From Musa acuminata AAA Group (lineage: Eukaryota > Streptophyta > Magnoliopsida > Zingiberales > Musaceae): a stretch of 64,000 bases of DNA. Under the pieces are notes generated by a model, which was not told the DNA's origin, ran no database searches, and was given only the letters and a program-made list of their open reading frames with translations. The stretch lies in NCBI RefSeq assembly GCF_036884655.1, contig NC_088345.1:21976501-22040500 (forward strand). Reading direction: 5' to 3'. The first letter of the stretch is position 1. Each line of letters starts with the position of its first letter. This document shows positions 9,970 through 21,679 of the stretch, piece after piece. The translations under genes and the position numbers were made by a program.

Positions 9970-11464
9970 TGCTAGTCATAAGTGCCCAGCAAGCCAATCA
10001 CGTGAGTGATGGCACATGTGACTTGATACAGAATCTTTTTGCTTATTATATTTTGGCATATATCACTTTATAACTATTGCATAAATGCATATATATTGTG
10101 ATGTCCTTGGATTTGTGCAATGGGAATCGGATCGTGATGAGATCACGATAATGAGATCGATTCACCTTTAAACACATATCCTAAATAATCCCGGTCATAG
10201 GTTACTCGAGAGGGACATCATGATAACCGGATAGACTGGTGTGCTGTATACCCGTCCATATGATGGATGCAGCTGGTCTCATAGCTGCTCGTGTAGGGAC
10301 ACTAGGGATACAGTACAGGTGCTCATTGGAGAATGAGTTCACTGATTGATCCGCTTACGGAATGCTGGATGGTTGATGATGCCTTATTGTCAGACAACGA
10401 TTCCGTAGTCCTAGTGGTGTATCTGGTTCTTAGACTTGAGACACCAAGGATGTCCTGTATGAGTGCTCCACTCTTTGATACCAGACTTATAGGTTTGGCT
10501 GTTCCCAGATCTAGTACAGCTGGTCATTGGGAGTGGTAGTCGACCTTACGAGGGCTATTGAGTGTCGATAGAGGATCATCCACTCTCGGTATCATGAGAG
10601 GAATATCCCATGTGTTCTTGCTCAGACAAATCCCTGGCCAGGGTCATTCGGGTTGAGAGAGAAAGAGTTCTCCGGGAGAATCCGATTAGAGCGAGACTCG
10701 AGTAGAAACTGTATGGGTCTGACAGCACCATGCTCGATATACGGTCTCTGGGATATTAGATGGATGAGGGACTATAGGTACATGGTAACTGAGGACAGAC
10801 AGGTCCAATGGATTGGATTCCCCTGTATCGTCTGGGGACTACGGCGTAGTGGCCTAGTACTTCCGTAGTCGATGAGTCGAGTGAATTATTACAGAGATAA
10901 TAATTCACTGAGTTAGAAGGAGTTCTGACAGGTATGACTCACGGCCAGCTCGATATTGGGCCTAGAGGGTCACACACATATGGTAGGCATTGCGATGAGT
11001 AGAGGTTCGGATATGAGATATCCGACGGAGCCCTTGTCTTATTGGATGCAGATCCAATACCCACTAGGGAAAGGACCCATTAGGGTTTTGACACGGGATC
11101 TCTATAAATAGGAGGGATTCACAGCCTCATAGGCTAGAGTCTTTGCTTGCCCTTCCTATTCTCCTCTCCCTCTCCCCTCAGAGTAGCCCTGGAGTTTTGA
11201 GGAGCGTCGTCGTAACCCTGCTGTGTGGATCACCGCTAGAGAGGAGGACGCTTGACCTCCTTCACCCTCTCCGAAGGATCTGCAAGGAAACAGAGATATA
11301 CGATCTCCCTAGGTAACACAATCTCTATACGCAGTTTTTGTGTTTTTTGCGGATTTTGCGCACCAATCTTTGCACGACGATGAACATCCTTTTGGGAATC
11401 GGGGATTTTTGTTTTCTTGTTCTTCCGCTGCGCATATGATGTCGCCCCCTATGATTTCCCAACA
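9970..11464 (+). repeat. 5' LTR of the 9970-18712 copia element
   Basis: TGCTAGTC...CCCAACA, 1495 bp. The TATAAATA box at 11103-11110 is followed by a pyrimidine-rich stretch with TTCTCCTCTCCCTCTCCCC, a plausible transcript start region. Confidence 0.93.
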
Positions 11465-11465
11465 G

Positions 11466-11478
11466 TGGTATAAGAGCC
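11466..11478 (+). promoter_or_regulatory. Primer-binding site
   Basis: TGGTATAAGAGCC one base after the LTR end; a diverged relative of the initiator-Met tRNA primer site. Confidence 0.75.
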
Positions 11479-12220
11479 AGGTTGTTCGTGCGAATGATTG
11501 GTTTTTGAACTGCGTGTGTTGTGTTTAGGAAGAATATTGACGTCAAAATCGTTGACGCAAAAGCAAGGAAGGGCAGCAACAGTTGCTGCCCTCGATCTGC
11601 ATGCCTGCAGCCAGCCGCAGCCGCAGCCAGGCAGCACAGCGCCGGCGCATGCGCAAGCGCTGTGCCTGCAGCAGCCGGCGGGCGGTCTGCTTGCAGCAGG
11701 CTTGCGGCCGGCGGGGCTGGCAGCCCGCTCGGTAGAAGCGCCTGCGGCCACTGAGCCCGCGGGCAGAGGCGCCGCGGGGCAGCAGCGCGGGCTGAGGCAC
11801 CGCAGGGCAGCGGCGCCTGTGGCCGCTGCTCCCACGGGCAAAAACCCCGCAAGGGCGGCCGCCAGCGAGACAGCACCACCTGCGGGCGCTAACTCGCGGG
11901 CAGAACCGCCCGCGGAGGCGGCGACGCCCGCGGGGGCGCCCACCTGCAGTGGCAGCGACCCTAGCGGGCGTGCCACCTGCAGGCGAGGGCAGTGCCCTCG
12001 CCCTCGCCGCACAGGCCGCCGCCAGCAGGGTGGCGGCGGCGGCGGCGCAGCAGCAAGGGGGAGAAGGGCATTAGGGTTTTCTGGGCAAAAAGACAGTTTT
12101 GCCCCCTCGGAATTTGAGAAATTCCTGTTTCTGTCTTTTGTCCAAATTACGAAAATACCCTTAGGAATTGAGAAATTCCCTATATATCCCTGATTTCAGA
12201 AAATATTAATTAATTAAAAG
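11479..12220 (+). other. Copia leader with GC-rich Ala/Pro/Gly-type block
   Basis: 11575-12060 is very GC-rich, built of GCCGCAGCC, GCGGGCAG and GGCGGC-type words, with long open frames on both strands (for example a 231-aa plus-strand frame at 11498-12193 and a 187-aa minus-strand frame). Such mirrored frames are expected from GC-rich low-complexity DNA. The frames show no domain. It lies between the primer-binding site and gag, and its composition contrasts sharply with the AT-rich sequence after 12200. A captured host fragment is possible but unproven. Confidence 0.5.
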
Positions 12221-12846
12221 GTTTAGTTGATTATTATTTTTATTATTATCTAGTAGTCCTACATGATGATGATTATTTATACATGTGATGTATGATGAGT
12301 GGACGGATGATCATGGACCGTGTGATGTGTGTACTTGTGATTATTATTATTGAGGTCTGCGAACCTCCATTATATTTCTCGTTTATTGTCGGGCCTGCGT
12401 GCCTATGATTAAGTTGTAATCACATGAGGAGGCGCAACGGGAGCGTGGATGCCATAGCGGGACCCACGAGACGGACGATCGTGATGCATGGAGATGCATC
12501 AAGATGTCGACGGAACCGACGAGGACGAGATGGACGATCACAAGGCATGGAGATGCACCGTTGCACACATAGATCTTGATGTGAGTGATTAGGCCTACTG
12601 GCTCGGGCCTAATCATATTAGGTTGTGGTCCATGATCATCTGGTGTGATTGTTTATACACATACTAGATATGTATATATATTTGCATGCGATGTAGATAT
12701 ATATTAAATATGTATATGTGTGACATGTCATATTAGGAGACCAAATCATAGAAACATCTCTCGATAAAATTAAGTCGGTAAACGTGAGGCAATTAGATTG
12801 ACCCACGTGGCCTTCCATCGTTATGAGTAGGAACCGAATCCCGGTG
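12221..12846 (+). other. Copia leader, AT-rich section
   Basis: Non-coding. It holds TTATTATTATT runs and ATATGTATATA words (about 12660-12720). I see no gene here. Confidence 0.5.
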
Positions 12847-13159
12847 TAGGTTGAGTTGGTCGAGTCCCTCGAGACTCACCTATATCGCGATTCGCTATCT
12901 TGCTTACGACATAGAGACGTCACCGGTGACCTGAGGGCATGATATGCTTGGTCGAGTCCCTCGAGGGTATATCATCAAATCAGACTCATCTTGTAACGAA
13001 GGTGTTGACTTAACCGAGCATCATGGTTGGTCGAGTCCCTCGAGGCCATGGTGATTCGGAGGCCGAACAGGACGGGAATCACAAGGAGTTGTGATCGGCA
13101 AGAGTTGTCTACCTTTTAGGCTTAGTGTGATTGGTCGAGTCCCTCGAGGTTACACTAAG
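12847..13159 (+). repeat. Array of four hairpins with a constant tip
   Basis: The 18-base word TTGGTCGAGTCCCTCGAG occurs at 12856, 12948, 13027 and 13131. Its centre, TCGAG-TCC-CTCGA, is a five-pair hairpin with a three-base loop. In each copy the outside flanks also pair with each other although they differ between copies: TAGGT(T)GAGT with ACTCACCTA (12847-12882), ATGATATGC with GTATATCAT (12939-12975), CATCATGG with CCATGGTG (13019-13053), CTTAGTGTG with TACACTAAG (13121-13159). A few pairs are G-U. Constant tip plus varied, complementary stems suggests a selected RNA structure in the genomic leader. Confidence 0.8.
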
Positions 13160-13344
13160 ACGCTGATTGGATCCTGATCCCCACTAGAAGTCTGCCGGAG
13201 ACTTCCGTTTCACATGCTGAGGGTGTCACGTGACTCGTTAGTAAAATAGTGGGAGCATATTAAGATAGAAGTCCATATCTTGATAGTTTATTTCTTGCAA
13301 AATCTGTATGTTATTCATTTTTGCTACATCTTTATTTTCAGAAA

Positions 13345-14145
13345 ATGTCGCTTTCAAATCCCTTACGTGGCATACTTGATGTCAACCGCCTCACTGGTCC
13401 AAATTATACAGATTGGCTCCGTAACTTGAGAATTGTTCTCACAGCGGAGAAAATCGTGTACGTCCTTGATACAGTGATGCCTACGCCCGAAGAAGGGGCA
13501 AGCGAGGATGAGATCGCTCGCTATGTGAAGTACATTGATGACTCCACTCTTGCTCAGTGCTATATGTTGGGCTCTATGACTCCAGAGTTACAGAGACAAC
13601 ATGAAAAGATGGATGTCAGATCCATTCTCCTACATGTCCGTAAATTGTTTGAGGAACAGGGAAGGACTCAACGATATGAGATATCCAAGAGCCTTTTCCG
13701 CGCTAGAATGACTGAGGGGACACCGGTTCAGAACCATGTCCTAAAGATGATTGAGTGGATAGAGAAACTCACAGGTCTAGGAATGGTCCTAGAGGATAAC
13801 TTGTGTGTGGACATTGTGCTTCAGTCCCTACCAGATTCCTTTTCACAGTTCATAATGAATTTTAATATGAACAAGCTTGAGGTGACTCTCCCAGAGCTCC
13901 TCAATATGTTGAGGGAGGCAGAGAGTACTATTAAGAAAGAGAAGCCAGTTCTCTACACTGGTGAGACCAGAAAGAGAAGGAAAGCAGAAAGGTCCCTTAA
14001 GAAGGGAAAGGGCAAGGGCAAACAAGGTAAAGCAAAGGTTGCTAAGAAAGACCCAACAAAGGACAAAGGCCAGTGCTTCCACTGTGGTAAAGATGGGCAC
14101 TGGAAGAGAAACTGCAAAGAGTACCTTGCAGAAAGGGCGAAATAA
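13345..14145 (+). CDS. gag: Ty1-copia Gag (second lineage)
   Basis: A 266-aa protein starting [18 protein letters not shown] at the first ATG of the frame. The N-terminal two thirds is a copia Gag domain ([19 protein letters not shown], then [10 protein letters not shown] and ALPELL-type text read here as [14 protein letters not shown]). A Lys-rich linker of about 35 residues leads to one CCHC zinc knuckle, [14 protein letters not shown] (about residues 248-261), which binds genomic RNA in this family. It ends at TAA (14143-14145). The pol frame continues in the same phase right after that stop with KLDEASG, text usually read through within one gag-pol ORF in such elements, so the TAA may be a Gln-to-stop mutation in this copy or a readthrough site. 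Confidence 0.88.
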   Translation: MSLSNPLRGILDVNRLTGPNYTDWLRNLRIVLTAEKIVYVLDTVMPTPEEGASEDEIARYVKYIDDSTLAQCYMLGSMTPELQRQHEKMDVRSILLHVRKLFEEQGRTQRYEISKSLFRARMTEGTPVQNHVLKMIEWIEKLTGLGMVLEDNLCVDIVLQSLPDSFSQFIMNFNMNKLEVTLPELLNMLREAESTIKKEKPVLYTGETRKRRKAERSLKKGKGKGKQGKAKVAKKDPTKDKGQCFHCGKDGHWKRNCKEYLAERAK

Positions 14146-17100
14146 AAGCTTGATGAAGCTTCAGGTACATTCATGATCAGTCTCCATTTGTCAGACTCTT
14201 ATGATAACACATGGGTATTAGATACCGGTAGTGCTTATCATATATGTAATTCGTTGCAGGTTCTGGCAAGGCCTAGGAGACTAGAGAGAGGCGAGATGGA
14301 CCTCAAGATGGGTAATAGAGCAAAAGTTGCTGTATTAGCTGTTGGCGAGGTCGCCCTACATCTGCCTAGTGGAGCTTTTATTGCATTAGATGCATGTTAT
14401 TTTGTTCCTTCTATTATCAAAAACATTATCTCCATTTCATGTTTAACAGTTAGTGGATATAAATTTGTTTTTGAGAACAATGGTTGTTCAATATTATTAG
14501 ATGATAAGATCATCACGAAAGGAACATTGCATAATGGTTTATTTATGTTAGACACCACTCCACATATCATGAATATAAATGTGTCCAAAAGGAAACGAGA
14601 TGAGTTGAACAGTGCATACCTGTGGCATTGTAGGCTAGGTCACATCCATGAAAGAAGGATTCAAAAGTTGCTAAATGATGGATATCTAGATCCATTCGAC
14701 TATGTGTCATATGCAACTTGTGAGCCTTGCATTCGTGGAAAACTGACCAACTCTCCATTTAGTGGAACTGGAGAGAGAGCCACTGAGTTGTTGGAACTCA
14801 TACATAGTGATGTATGTGGACCCATGTCAACTCATGCCATTGGAGGTTACTCCTACTTCATTACATTTACTAATGATTTCTCAAGGTATGGATATGTGTA
14901 CTTAATGAAGTACAAGTCCGAGGCCTTTGAGAAATTCAGAGAGTATAAGAATGAGGTGGAGAACCAGACTGGAAAGAGTATCAAAACTCTTCGATCAGAT
15001 CGAGGAGGTGAGTACTTAAGTACAGAGTTTACTCACTTCCTCAAGGACCATGGGATATTATCCCAATGGACACCTCCTTATACACCTCAGCTCAATGGTG
15101 TCTCTGAAAGGAGAAATCGTACATTATTAGATATGGTACGGTCCATGATGAGTTTCGCTGACCTACCCATCTCATTCTGGGGATATGCCCTAGAAACCGC
15201 AGCTTACCTTCTGAACAGAGTTCCAACTAAGTCGGTGGTGTCTACACCATATGAGATATGGAAAGGGAAGAAGCCTGATCTTAAAGTAGTTAAGATTTGG
15301 GGCTGCTCTGCCCATGTTAAAAGACACAACCCCGATAAGTTAGAATCAAGGACAGGGCGATGTAAATTTATGGGATACCCCAAGGAAACTTGTGGGTATT
15401 ACTTCTATCATCTCGAGGACCAAAAGGTCTTTGTAGCTAAGAGAGCAGTGTTCCTTGAGAAGGAACACATTCTTGACGGAGACAGTGGGAGAATGATAGA
15501 ATTGAGCGAGGTTGGAGAACCAAGCTCAAGCACCACTCTACAGCCCGAGTCTGTTCAGGTATCTAATACACAAGTTTCAACTTTACGCAGGTCTGATAGA
15601 GTATCCCATCCTCCTGAGAGATATGTGGGACATATTAGAGCAGAGGATGTAGAGGATATTGATCCTCAGACCTACGAGGAGGCTATTATGAGTATAGACT
15701 CCGGGAAGTGGAAAGAAGCCATGAATTCTGAGATGGATTCTATGTACTCCAATAAGGTTTGGAACCTAGTTGATGCGCCCGAAGGTATTGTACCCATCGG
15801 TTGCAAGTGGATCTTTAAGAAAAAGATCGGAGTAGATGGAAAGGTAGAGACCTATAAAGTAAGGCTAGTGGCTAAGGGGTATCGTCAAAGGCAAGGTGTT
15901 GACTACGACGAAACTTTCTCACCCGTAGCAATGCTAAAATCCATCAGAATTCTATTGGCTATTGCAGCACACTATGATTATGAGATCTGGCAGATGGATG
16001 TGAAAATCGCATTCCTCAACGGGAACCTGGAGGAGGAGGTGTATATGATGCAACCTGAGGGATTCGTGTCCAAGAACTGCCCAGATAAGGTGTGTAGGTT
16101 GCTTAGATCCATTTATGGACTAAAGCAAGCTTCCCGAAGTTGGAACATAAGATTTGATGAGGCAATAAGATCTTATGACTTCGTTAAGAACGAAGATGAG
16201 CCTTGTGTATACAGAAAGGTAAGTGGGAGCGCTATTAGCTTTTTGGTGTTATATGTGGATGACATCCTCATCATTGGGAATGACATAGGAATGCTATCCA
16301 CAATAAAGGCTTGGTTATCTAGACACTTCTCCATGAAGGACTTAGGAGAAGCATCTTATATCTTGGGGATTAGAATCTATAGAGATAGATCCAAAAGGAT
16401 GCTTGGCTTGTCCCAGTCCAGGTACATAGAAACTATTGTCAAAAGGTTTGGCATGGAAAATTCCAAAAGAGGTCTCATACCGATGAGACATGGGATATCG
16501 CTTTCTACGAGTATGTCCCCAAAGACTCCAGAAGAAAGGGCGAACATGGATATGATACCTTATGCCTCAGCAATAGGGTCTATCATGTATGCCATGCTAT
16601 GTACTAGGCCTGATATAGCGCATGCTCTGAGTGTCACGAGTAGGTATCAGGCGGATCCAGGCTTGGAGCACTGGAAAGCAGTAAAGTGTATCCTTAAGTA
16701 CTTGAGAAGGACTAAGGATCTTTTACTAATATATGGAGGTAATAGCCTTAAGGTTGAAGGCTTCACTGACTCAAGTTTTCAGTCTGATGTCGATGATAGC
16801 AAGTTGAATTCAAGGTATGTGTACACCTTGAATGGAGGAGCAGTGTGCTGGAAGAGTTCCAACAAGATACCACTGCTGACTCGACCACAGAGGCGGAGTA
16901 CATTGCTGCATTAGATGCAGCAAAGGAGGGAGTTTGGGAGTCGATACGGATAGCGACAAGTCGACTTCCTTATATTGCGACCACTATGGGGTGATTACTC
17001 AAATAAGGGAACCCGGGTCTTATCAGAAGTGTTCTGAGGAGGTTCCAGCTTATAAGAGAGATCGTAACCCAAGGAGATGTAGCAGTGGAAAGAGTTCCAT

Positions 17101-17206
17101 CCGAAGATAACATTGCGGATCCACTAACAAAGCCATTGTCTCAGATTGTCTTTGAGCGTCACAGGGGTCTGATGGGGATCAGACACATAGGTGATTGGCT
17201 TTAGGT
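14146..17206 (+). pseudogene. pol: Ty1-copia Pol, disrupted near the RNase H active region
   Basis: The open part from ATG 14173 has 913 aa (14173-16914). Protease active site DTGSAYHIC begins at 14221. Integrase has the zinc-binding HRLGH/CEPC arrangement (LWHCRLGH, CEPCIRGK) and catalytic D213, D276, E312 (residues from 14173) with the usual 35 residues between the last two. RT holds QMDVKIAFLNG and YVDD at 694-697. RNase H starts GFTDSSFQSDVDD. A one-base loss near 16860-16866 shifts the frame, so TTEAEYIA appears only in another frame; more stops and indels follow up to the ADPLTKPLS-type end near 17130. The protein as encoded ends early at 16914 without complete RNase H. Confidence 0.88.
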
Positions 17207-17218
17207 CAAGTGGGAGAT
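17207..17218 (+). promoter_or_regulatory. Polypurine tract
   Basis: CAAGTGGGAGAT lies directly before the 3' LTR start TGCTAGTC, the expected place of the plus-strand primer. Confidence 0.8.
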
Positions 17219-18712
17219 TGCTAGTCATAAGTGCCCAGCAAGCCAATCACGTGAGTGATGGCACGTGTGACTTGATACAGAATCTTTTTGCTTATTATAT
17301 TTTGGCGTATATCACTTTATAACTATTGCATAAATGCATATATATTGTGATGTCCTTGGATTTGTGCAATGGGAATCGGATCGTGATGAGATCACGATAA
17401 TGAAATCGATTCACCTTTAAACACATATCCTAAATAATCCCGGTCATAGGTTACTCGAGAGGGACATCGTGATAACCGGATAGACTGGTGTGCTGTATAC
17501 CCGTCCATATGATGGATGCAGCTGGTCTCATAGCTGCTCGTGTAGGGACACTAGGGATACAGTACAGGTGCTCATTGGAGAATGAGTTCACTGATTGATC
17601 CGCTTACGGAATGCTGGATGGTTGATGATGCCTTATTATCAGACAACGATTCCGTAGTCCTAGTGGTGTATCTGGTTCTTAGACTTGAGACACCAAGGAT
17701 GTCCTGTATGAGTGCTCCACTCTTTGATACCAGACTTATAGGTTTGGCTGTTCCCAGATCTAGTACAGCTGGTCATTGGGAGTGGTAGTCGACCTTACGA
17801 GGGCTATTGAGTGTCGATAGAGGATCATCCACTCTCGGTATCATGAGAGGAATATCCCATGTGTTCTTGCTCAGACAAATCCCTGGCCAGGGTCATTCGG
17901 GTTGAGAGAGAAAGAGTTCTCCGGGAGAATCCGATTAGAGCGAGACTCGAGTAGAAACCGTATGGGTCTGACAGCACCATGCTCGATATACGGTCTCTGG
18001 GATATTAGATGGATGAGGGACTATAGGTACATGGTAACTGAGGACAGACAGGTCCAATGGATTGGATTCCCCTGTATCGTCTGGGGACTACGGCGTAGTG
18101 GCCTAGTACTTCCGTAGTCGATGAGTCGAGTGAATTATTACAGAGATAATAATTCACTGAGTTAGAAGGAGTTCTGACAGGTATGACTCACGGCCAGCTC
18201 GATATTGGGCCTAGAGGGTCACACACATATGGTAGGCATTGCGATGAGTAGAGGTTCGGATATGAGATATCCGACGGAGCCCTTGTCTTATTGGATGCAG
18301 ATCCAATACCCACTAGGGAAAGGACCCATTAGGGTTTTGACACGGGATCTCTATAAATAGGAGGGATTCACAGCCTCATAGGCTAGAGTCTTTGCTTGCC
18401 CTTCCTATTCTCCTCTCCCTCTCCCCTCAGAGTAGGCCTGGAGTTTTGAGGAGCGTCGTCGCAACCCTGCTGTGTGGATCACCGCTAGAGAGGAGGATGC
18501 TTGACCTCCTTCACCCTCTCCTAAGGATCTGCAAGGAAACAGGGATATACGATCTCCCTAGGTAACACAATCTCTATACGCAGTTTTGTGTTTTTTGTGG
18601 ATTTTGCGCACCAATCTTCGCACGATGATGAACATCCTTTTGGGAATCGGGGATTTTTGTTTTCTTGTTCTTCCGCTGCGCATATGATGTCGCCCCCTAT
18701 GATTTCCCAACA
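17219..18712 (+). repeat. 3' LTR of the 9970-18712 copia element
   Basis: 1494 bp, TGCTAGTC...CCCAACA, TATAAATA at 18352-18359. Differs from the 5' LTR at about 15 positions by eye, mostly transitions. Confidence 0.93.
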
Positions 18713-18742
18713 GTTAATGTGTCATTATATTGCCATAATATT

Positions 18743-18839
18743 AAACATCAACTAGTTGATATTTTTATAAAACCCCTAAGTAAAGAACGATGATTTCATA
18801 AGAAGAGAATTAGGAATGTTAATGTGTCCGAATGTATAA
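18743..18839 (+). pseudogene. Last codons of Sirevirus-like pol
   Basis: Directly after the nested copia element the sequence encodes KHQLVDIFIKPLSKE, a stop or shift, then a piece like RRELGM and CPN before TAA at 18837-18839. It matches the RNase H end of pol at 54860-54960. This proves the host element once had pol and that integrase, RT and most of RNase H were lost or replaced. Confidence 0.8.
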
Positions 18840-20130
18840 ACTTATTAAAATTATTTTTCGGACTTTATCGATTGAATGATCAAATCACTTGATTGCCATT
18901 ACATGCCTAAAATTACATGTTGGAAATTATGTGTTTTGGATACAAAAATTTTCATAACAATGAGCATGTTTTGTCTTTATGATTGTATTTGAAAATCTAT
19001 AGTATAGTCTTGTCCGAATGCATGAAAGTGTTAATTTCATTTTCGGATTCTCTTAACTAGTGGTATCCTAACAATCGAATTTTCTCGATACATTATCCTT
19101 TTCCAAACTTAATAAGCATATGTTATATCGAGTTTGATTCTCATCATTGGTTTTTGACATATGGAATCAACTAGCAAAAACATCTCTCATACACTTATCA
19201 TGTGAAAAATATTTTTTGAGAAATGGATTTGATAAAATGATTCCTGCTTGTAAATTCCTTCTTGAAATATGGATGTTAGTGTTTTTACTTGCAAGGATTT
19301 GTTTCAGATACATATATTGATCCTTGTAAAAATATAGTATGATTTAATCTCTCATCGATTTTAACTTCATTAAAAGTAAACTCACAAATAGTTGGTATTA
19401 GAAATAGCTTTCCTCCTTTATGCAAAAAGATAATAACAAATAAAAAAGAAGAAGTATTGAAAGCTATCTCCATGTCATGTTTTCCTTGAGATGTTTGCAT
19501 AATTGGTATCCTATCACTCACTGTTGGAAAATGACATGAACCTAGTTATGGCATGAATAAATGGCGCACTAATGCTTAAAATTTGCTTATATCATTCTCC
19601 TTTTTGTTGATGACAAAGGGGGAGAGATATATGAATTGGTGCTATGAGTATTGATGATATGATTATGCCATGGAAAATATATGAATTGATGATAACTATG
19701 ATTGCCATATTTGCATTATGCCATGTTTGCATCCTGTTAAGATATCAAGAACTTGCATCGTAATTTTATGTGTTGATATCTTACCATGTGATGAAATGCT
19801 ACGATTGCTAAACACTTGAAATGTTTGCTTTACGTTAAGATATCAAAAGCTTAAATTATAAATTTACATGTTGATATCTTATGTTAAACTGCTACCATCA
19901 TTCATACTTGAGAATGGATGTCAAGTATTGACATCATTTTCAGTAAGATACATCATGATAGGAATCATGATGGGAGTAATCTATAAGGTTAAGAGTTCTT
20001 AACTTATCAATAAGTCTATTGAATTCAAAGGCATTGAATTCAAGAATGACTTATCTCAAGTATGGCATATAGATAGGAGTTAAGGTTAACTCCGTTATCA
20101 ATTGATTGTCATCATCAAAAGGGGGGAGAT
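18840..20130 (+). other. AT-rich 3' tail with polypurine motifs
   Basis: Non-coding region between pol and 3' LTR, alike in start to 54963 onward (AAAATTATTTTTCGGACT, then CAAATCACTTGATTGCCAT). It carries an upstream purine motif TTGATGACAAAGGGGGAGAG (about 19607-19626) and the terminal tract ATCATCAAAAGGGGGGAGAT (20111-20130) just before the LTR. Confidence 0.75.
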
Positions 20131-21679
20131 TGTTGAATCTCATATTTTGATGATAAAGTCAATTGTCATTTGTTATCTAATCCATATGTTGAGATAACTG
20201 TGCAGGATTAACTACGATGAAAGTAAGACATGCAACAGGAGTTGCGTCGGAGTCAAGACTACGATCACATTGGGAGTTCGAGAGTTCGACGGAAGTTTGG
20301 ACGGTCGTCGGAGGTTCTACGGGAACAAATCCGAGAAGTCTAGGAGCATGCCAAAAGAAGCTCGTCGGAACTCATCAAGTGGATCATCGCAAGTCCAGGA
20401 GTTTGCTGGAAGTCCGTCGGAGCATTGCCGAAGGTTTGTCGGATGTTCGCCAGAAGCTCGCCGGAAGAAGCGATTGACGCACCAAAGCAAGTTGTAGTAA
20501 ATGTCTTAAGAAATATCGTAGTTAGCATGTAGATTAAGTTAGGAATCGGAGATGATCCCATTAACTTAATCTGCTGGCATTGGGCCCTTGACAGACCCAA
20601 ATTGGGCCGAATAGATCAACCCATTCAGACCAGAATTTCTGCCAAGCGGTGGCACCGCCTAGGAGAGGGCCTCCTAGGAAAGTTTGGCGGTGCAACCACT
20701 CCAATCAGGTGGTGGCACTGCCTGGGCTCAGTCTTCGAGCGAGACTGGGCGGTGCAACTGCCCTTGACAAGTGGTGGAACCGCCTTAGCTAGGTCTCCGA
20801 GCTCTGCCAGGCGGTGCAACCACCCCAGTCAGGTAGTGGCACCACCACGGCTCAGTCTCTGAGTGAGACTGGGCGGTGCAATTGCCCCTGTCAGGCGGTG
20901 GCACCGCCCAGAGGCACAGTCTTCGAGCTGCCAGGTGGTTGTACCGCCCAATCAGGAGGTGGTACCGCTAGGACCCCGGAAATCTAGGAAAAGATATTTT
21001 TGAGATCCAAATACAAACTAGTTTGGATCTTATATATACCCCACCCTCTCAAAAGTGTTGTAAAGGCTAGAAGTTCTCCTCCCTCTTTTTCCAAGTTTTG
21101 ATATTTCAAGAGAGGAGAGAAAAGTTTGTAAGGGTTGTCTCCTAAGCCCATCAAAAGGTGTGAAACTGTAAAAGAGTGGTTGGCCTTCGCCTATTGAAGG
21201 AAGGCCTCTAGTGGACGTTGTTGACCTCGTTGGTGGAGGAAGCCAAAAGTGGGTGTTGGTCAAGATTGATCGAACTACTCTAAATCTCGGTTTGCATTTA
21301 CTTTGAGCATCTTATCTTTATTGCAAACCTCCTCAATAGCTTATTGCCTTCTGCTCATTTATGAACCTATTTCATAGTTAAGTATTTTCCAAATCAGCGT
21401 TAAGACGGAAATCGGTTTTATCGTACGAACATCATATTTCAATTTGCGCTAACATTCTGATTTCTATCTTAACTACAAACTGGCTTCCATACTTTACTTC
21501 AAATATATTTCTGTAAGCTTTCAAAGTTATTATCTGTACGAAACGACTTTTACATCGGAATCGGATTTCAACATACGAACGCAGTTTTAATCGTCGAAAG
21601 TTTTCCGCTGCACTAATTCACCACCACCCCCCACCCCCCCCCCCCCACCCCTGCCCTCTTAGTGCTCTTGATCCTAGCA
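20131..21679 (+). repeat. 3' LTR of the 4463-21679 element
   Basis: TGTTGAATCTCATATTTTG to ATCCTAGCA, 1549 bp; the expected terminal ACA is mutated to GCA. Palindrome cluster about 20640-20980, TATATATA box 21031-21038, long C-rich run at about 21620-21650. Confidence 0.9.

Larger units (their letters stand above)
9970..18712 (+). mobile_element. Near-complete Ty1-copia element of a second lineage (Tork/Angela-like?)
   Basis: It is bounded by LTRs of 1495 and 1494 bp starting TGCTAGTCATAAG and ending TTTCCCAACA, with target duplication GTTAA at 9965-9969 and 18713-18717. By eye about 15 single-base differences separate the LTRs (about 1 percent), so it is fairly young. It has a primer-binding site, a long leader (11479-13344) with a GC-rich block and a hairpin array, gag, and pol in the order protease-integrase-RT-RNase H as in Ty1-copia, then a polypurine tract. 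The proteins differ strongly from the Sirevirus-like elements. Lineage is inferred from sequence style only. Confidence 0.92.
4463..21679 (+). mobile_element. Sirevirus-like Ty1-copia element, pol mostly replaced by an extra ORF, interrupted at 9970-18712
   Basis: The LTRs at 4463-5997 and 20131-21679 are flanked by the duplication GTGTG (4458-4462 and 21680-21684), giving exact insertion ends in the gypsy leader. Order inside: primer-binding site, gag pseudogene, protease trace, about 0.5 kb unassigned, an extra ORF with a plant-transposon-type domain, the last codons of pol after the nested copia element, a 1.3-kb AT-rich tail, polypurine tract, 3' LTR. Integrase, RT and most of RNase H are absent. 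The two LTRs differ at many positions, so it is one of the older insertions here. Confidence 0.9.

Noticed and set aside
10333..10868. 68- and 71-aa ORFs repeated at 17582-18117
   Set aside because: They recur only because the two LTRs are copies; LTRs are not expected to code here, and the proteins look like nothing known to me.
11498..12193. 231-aa Ala/Pro-rich ORF in the copia leader
   Set aside because: GC-rich low complexity with equally long frames on the other strand, and no domain.
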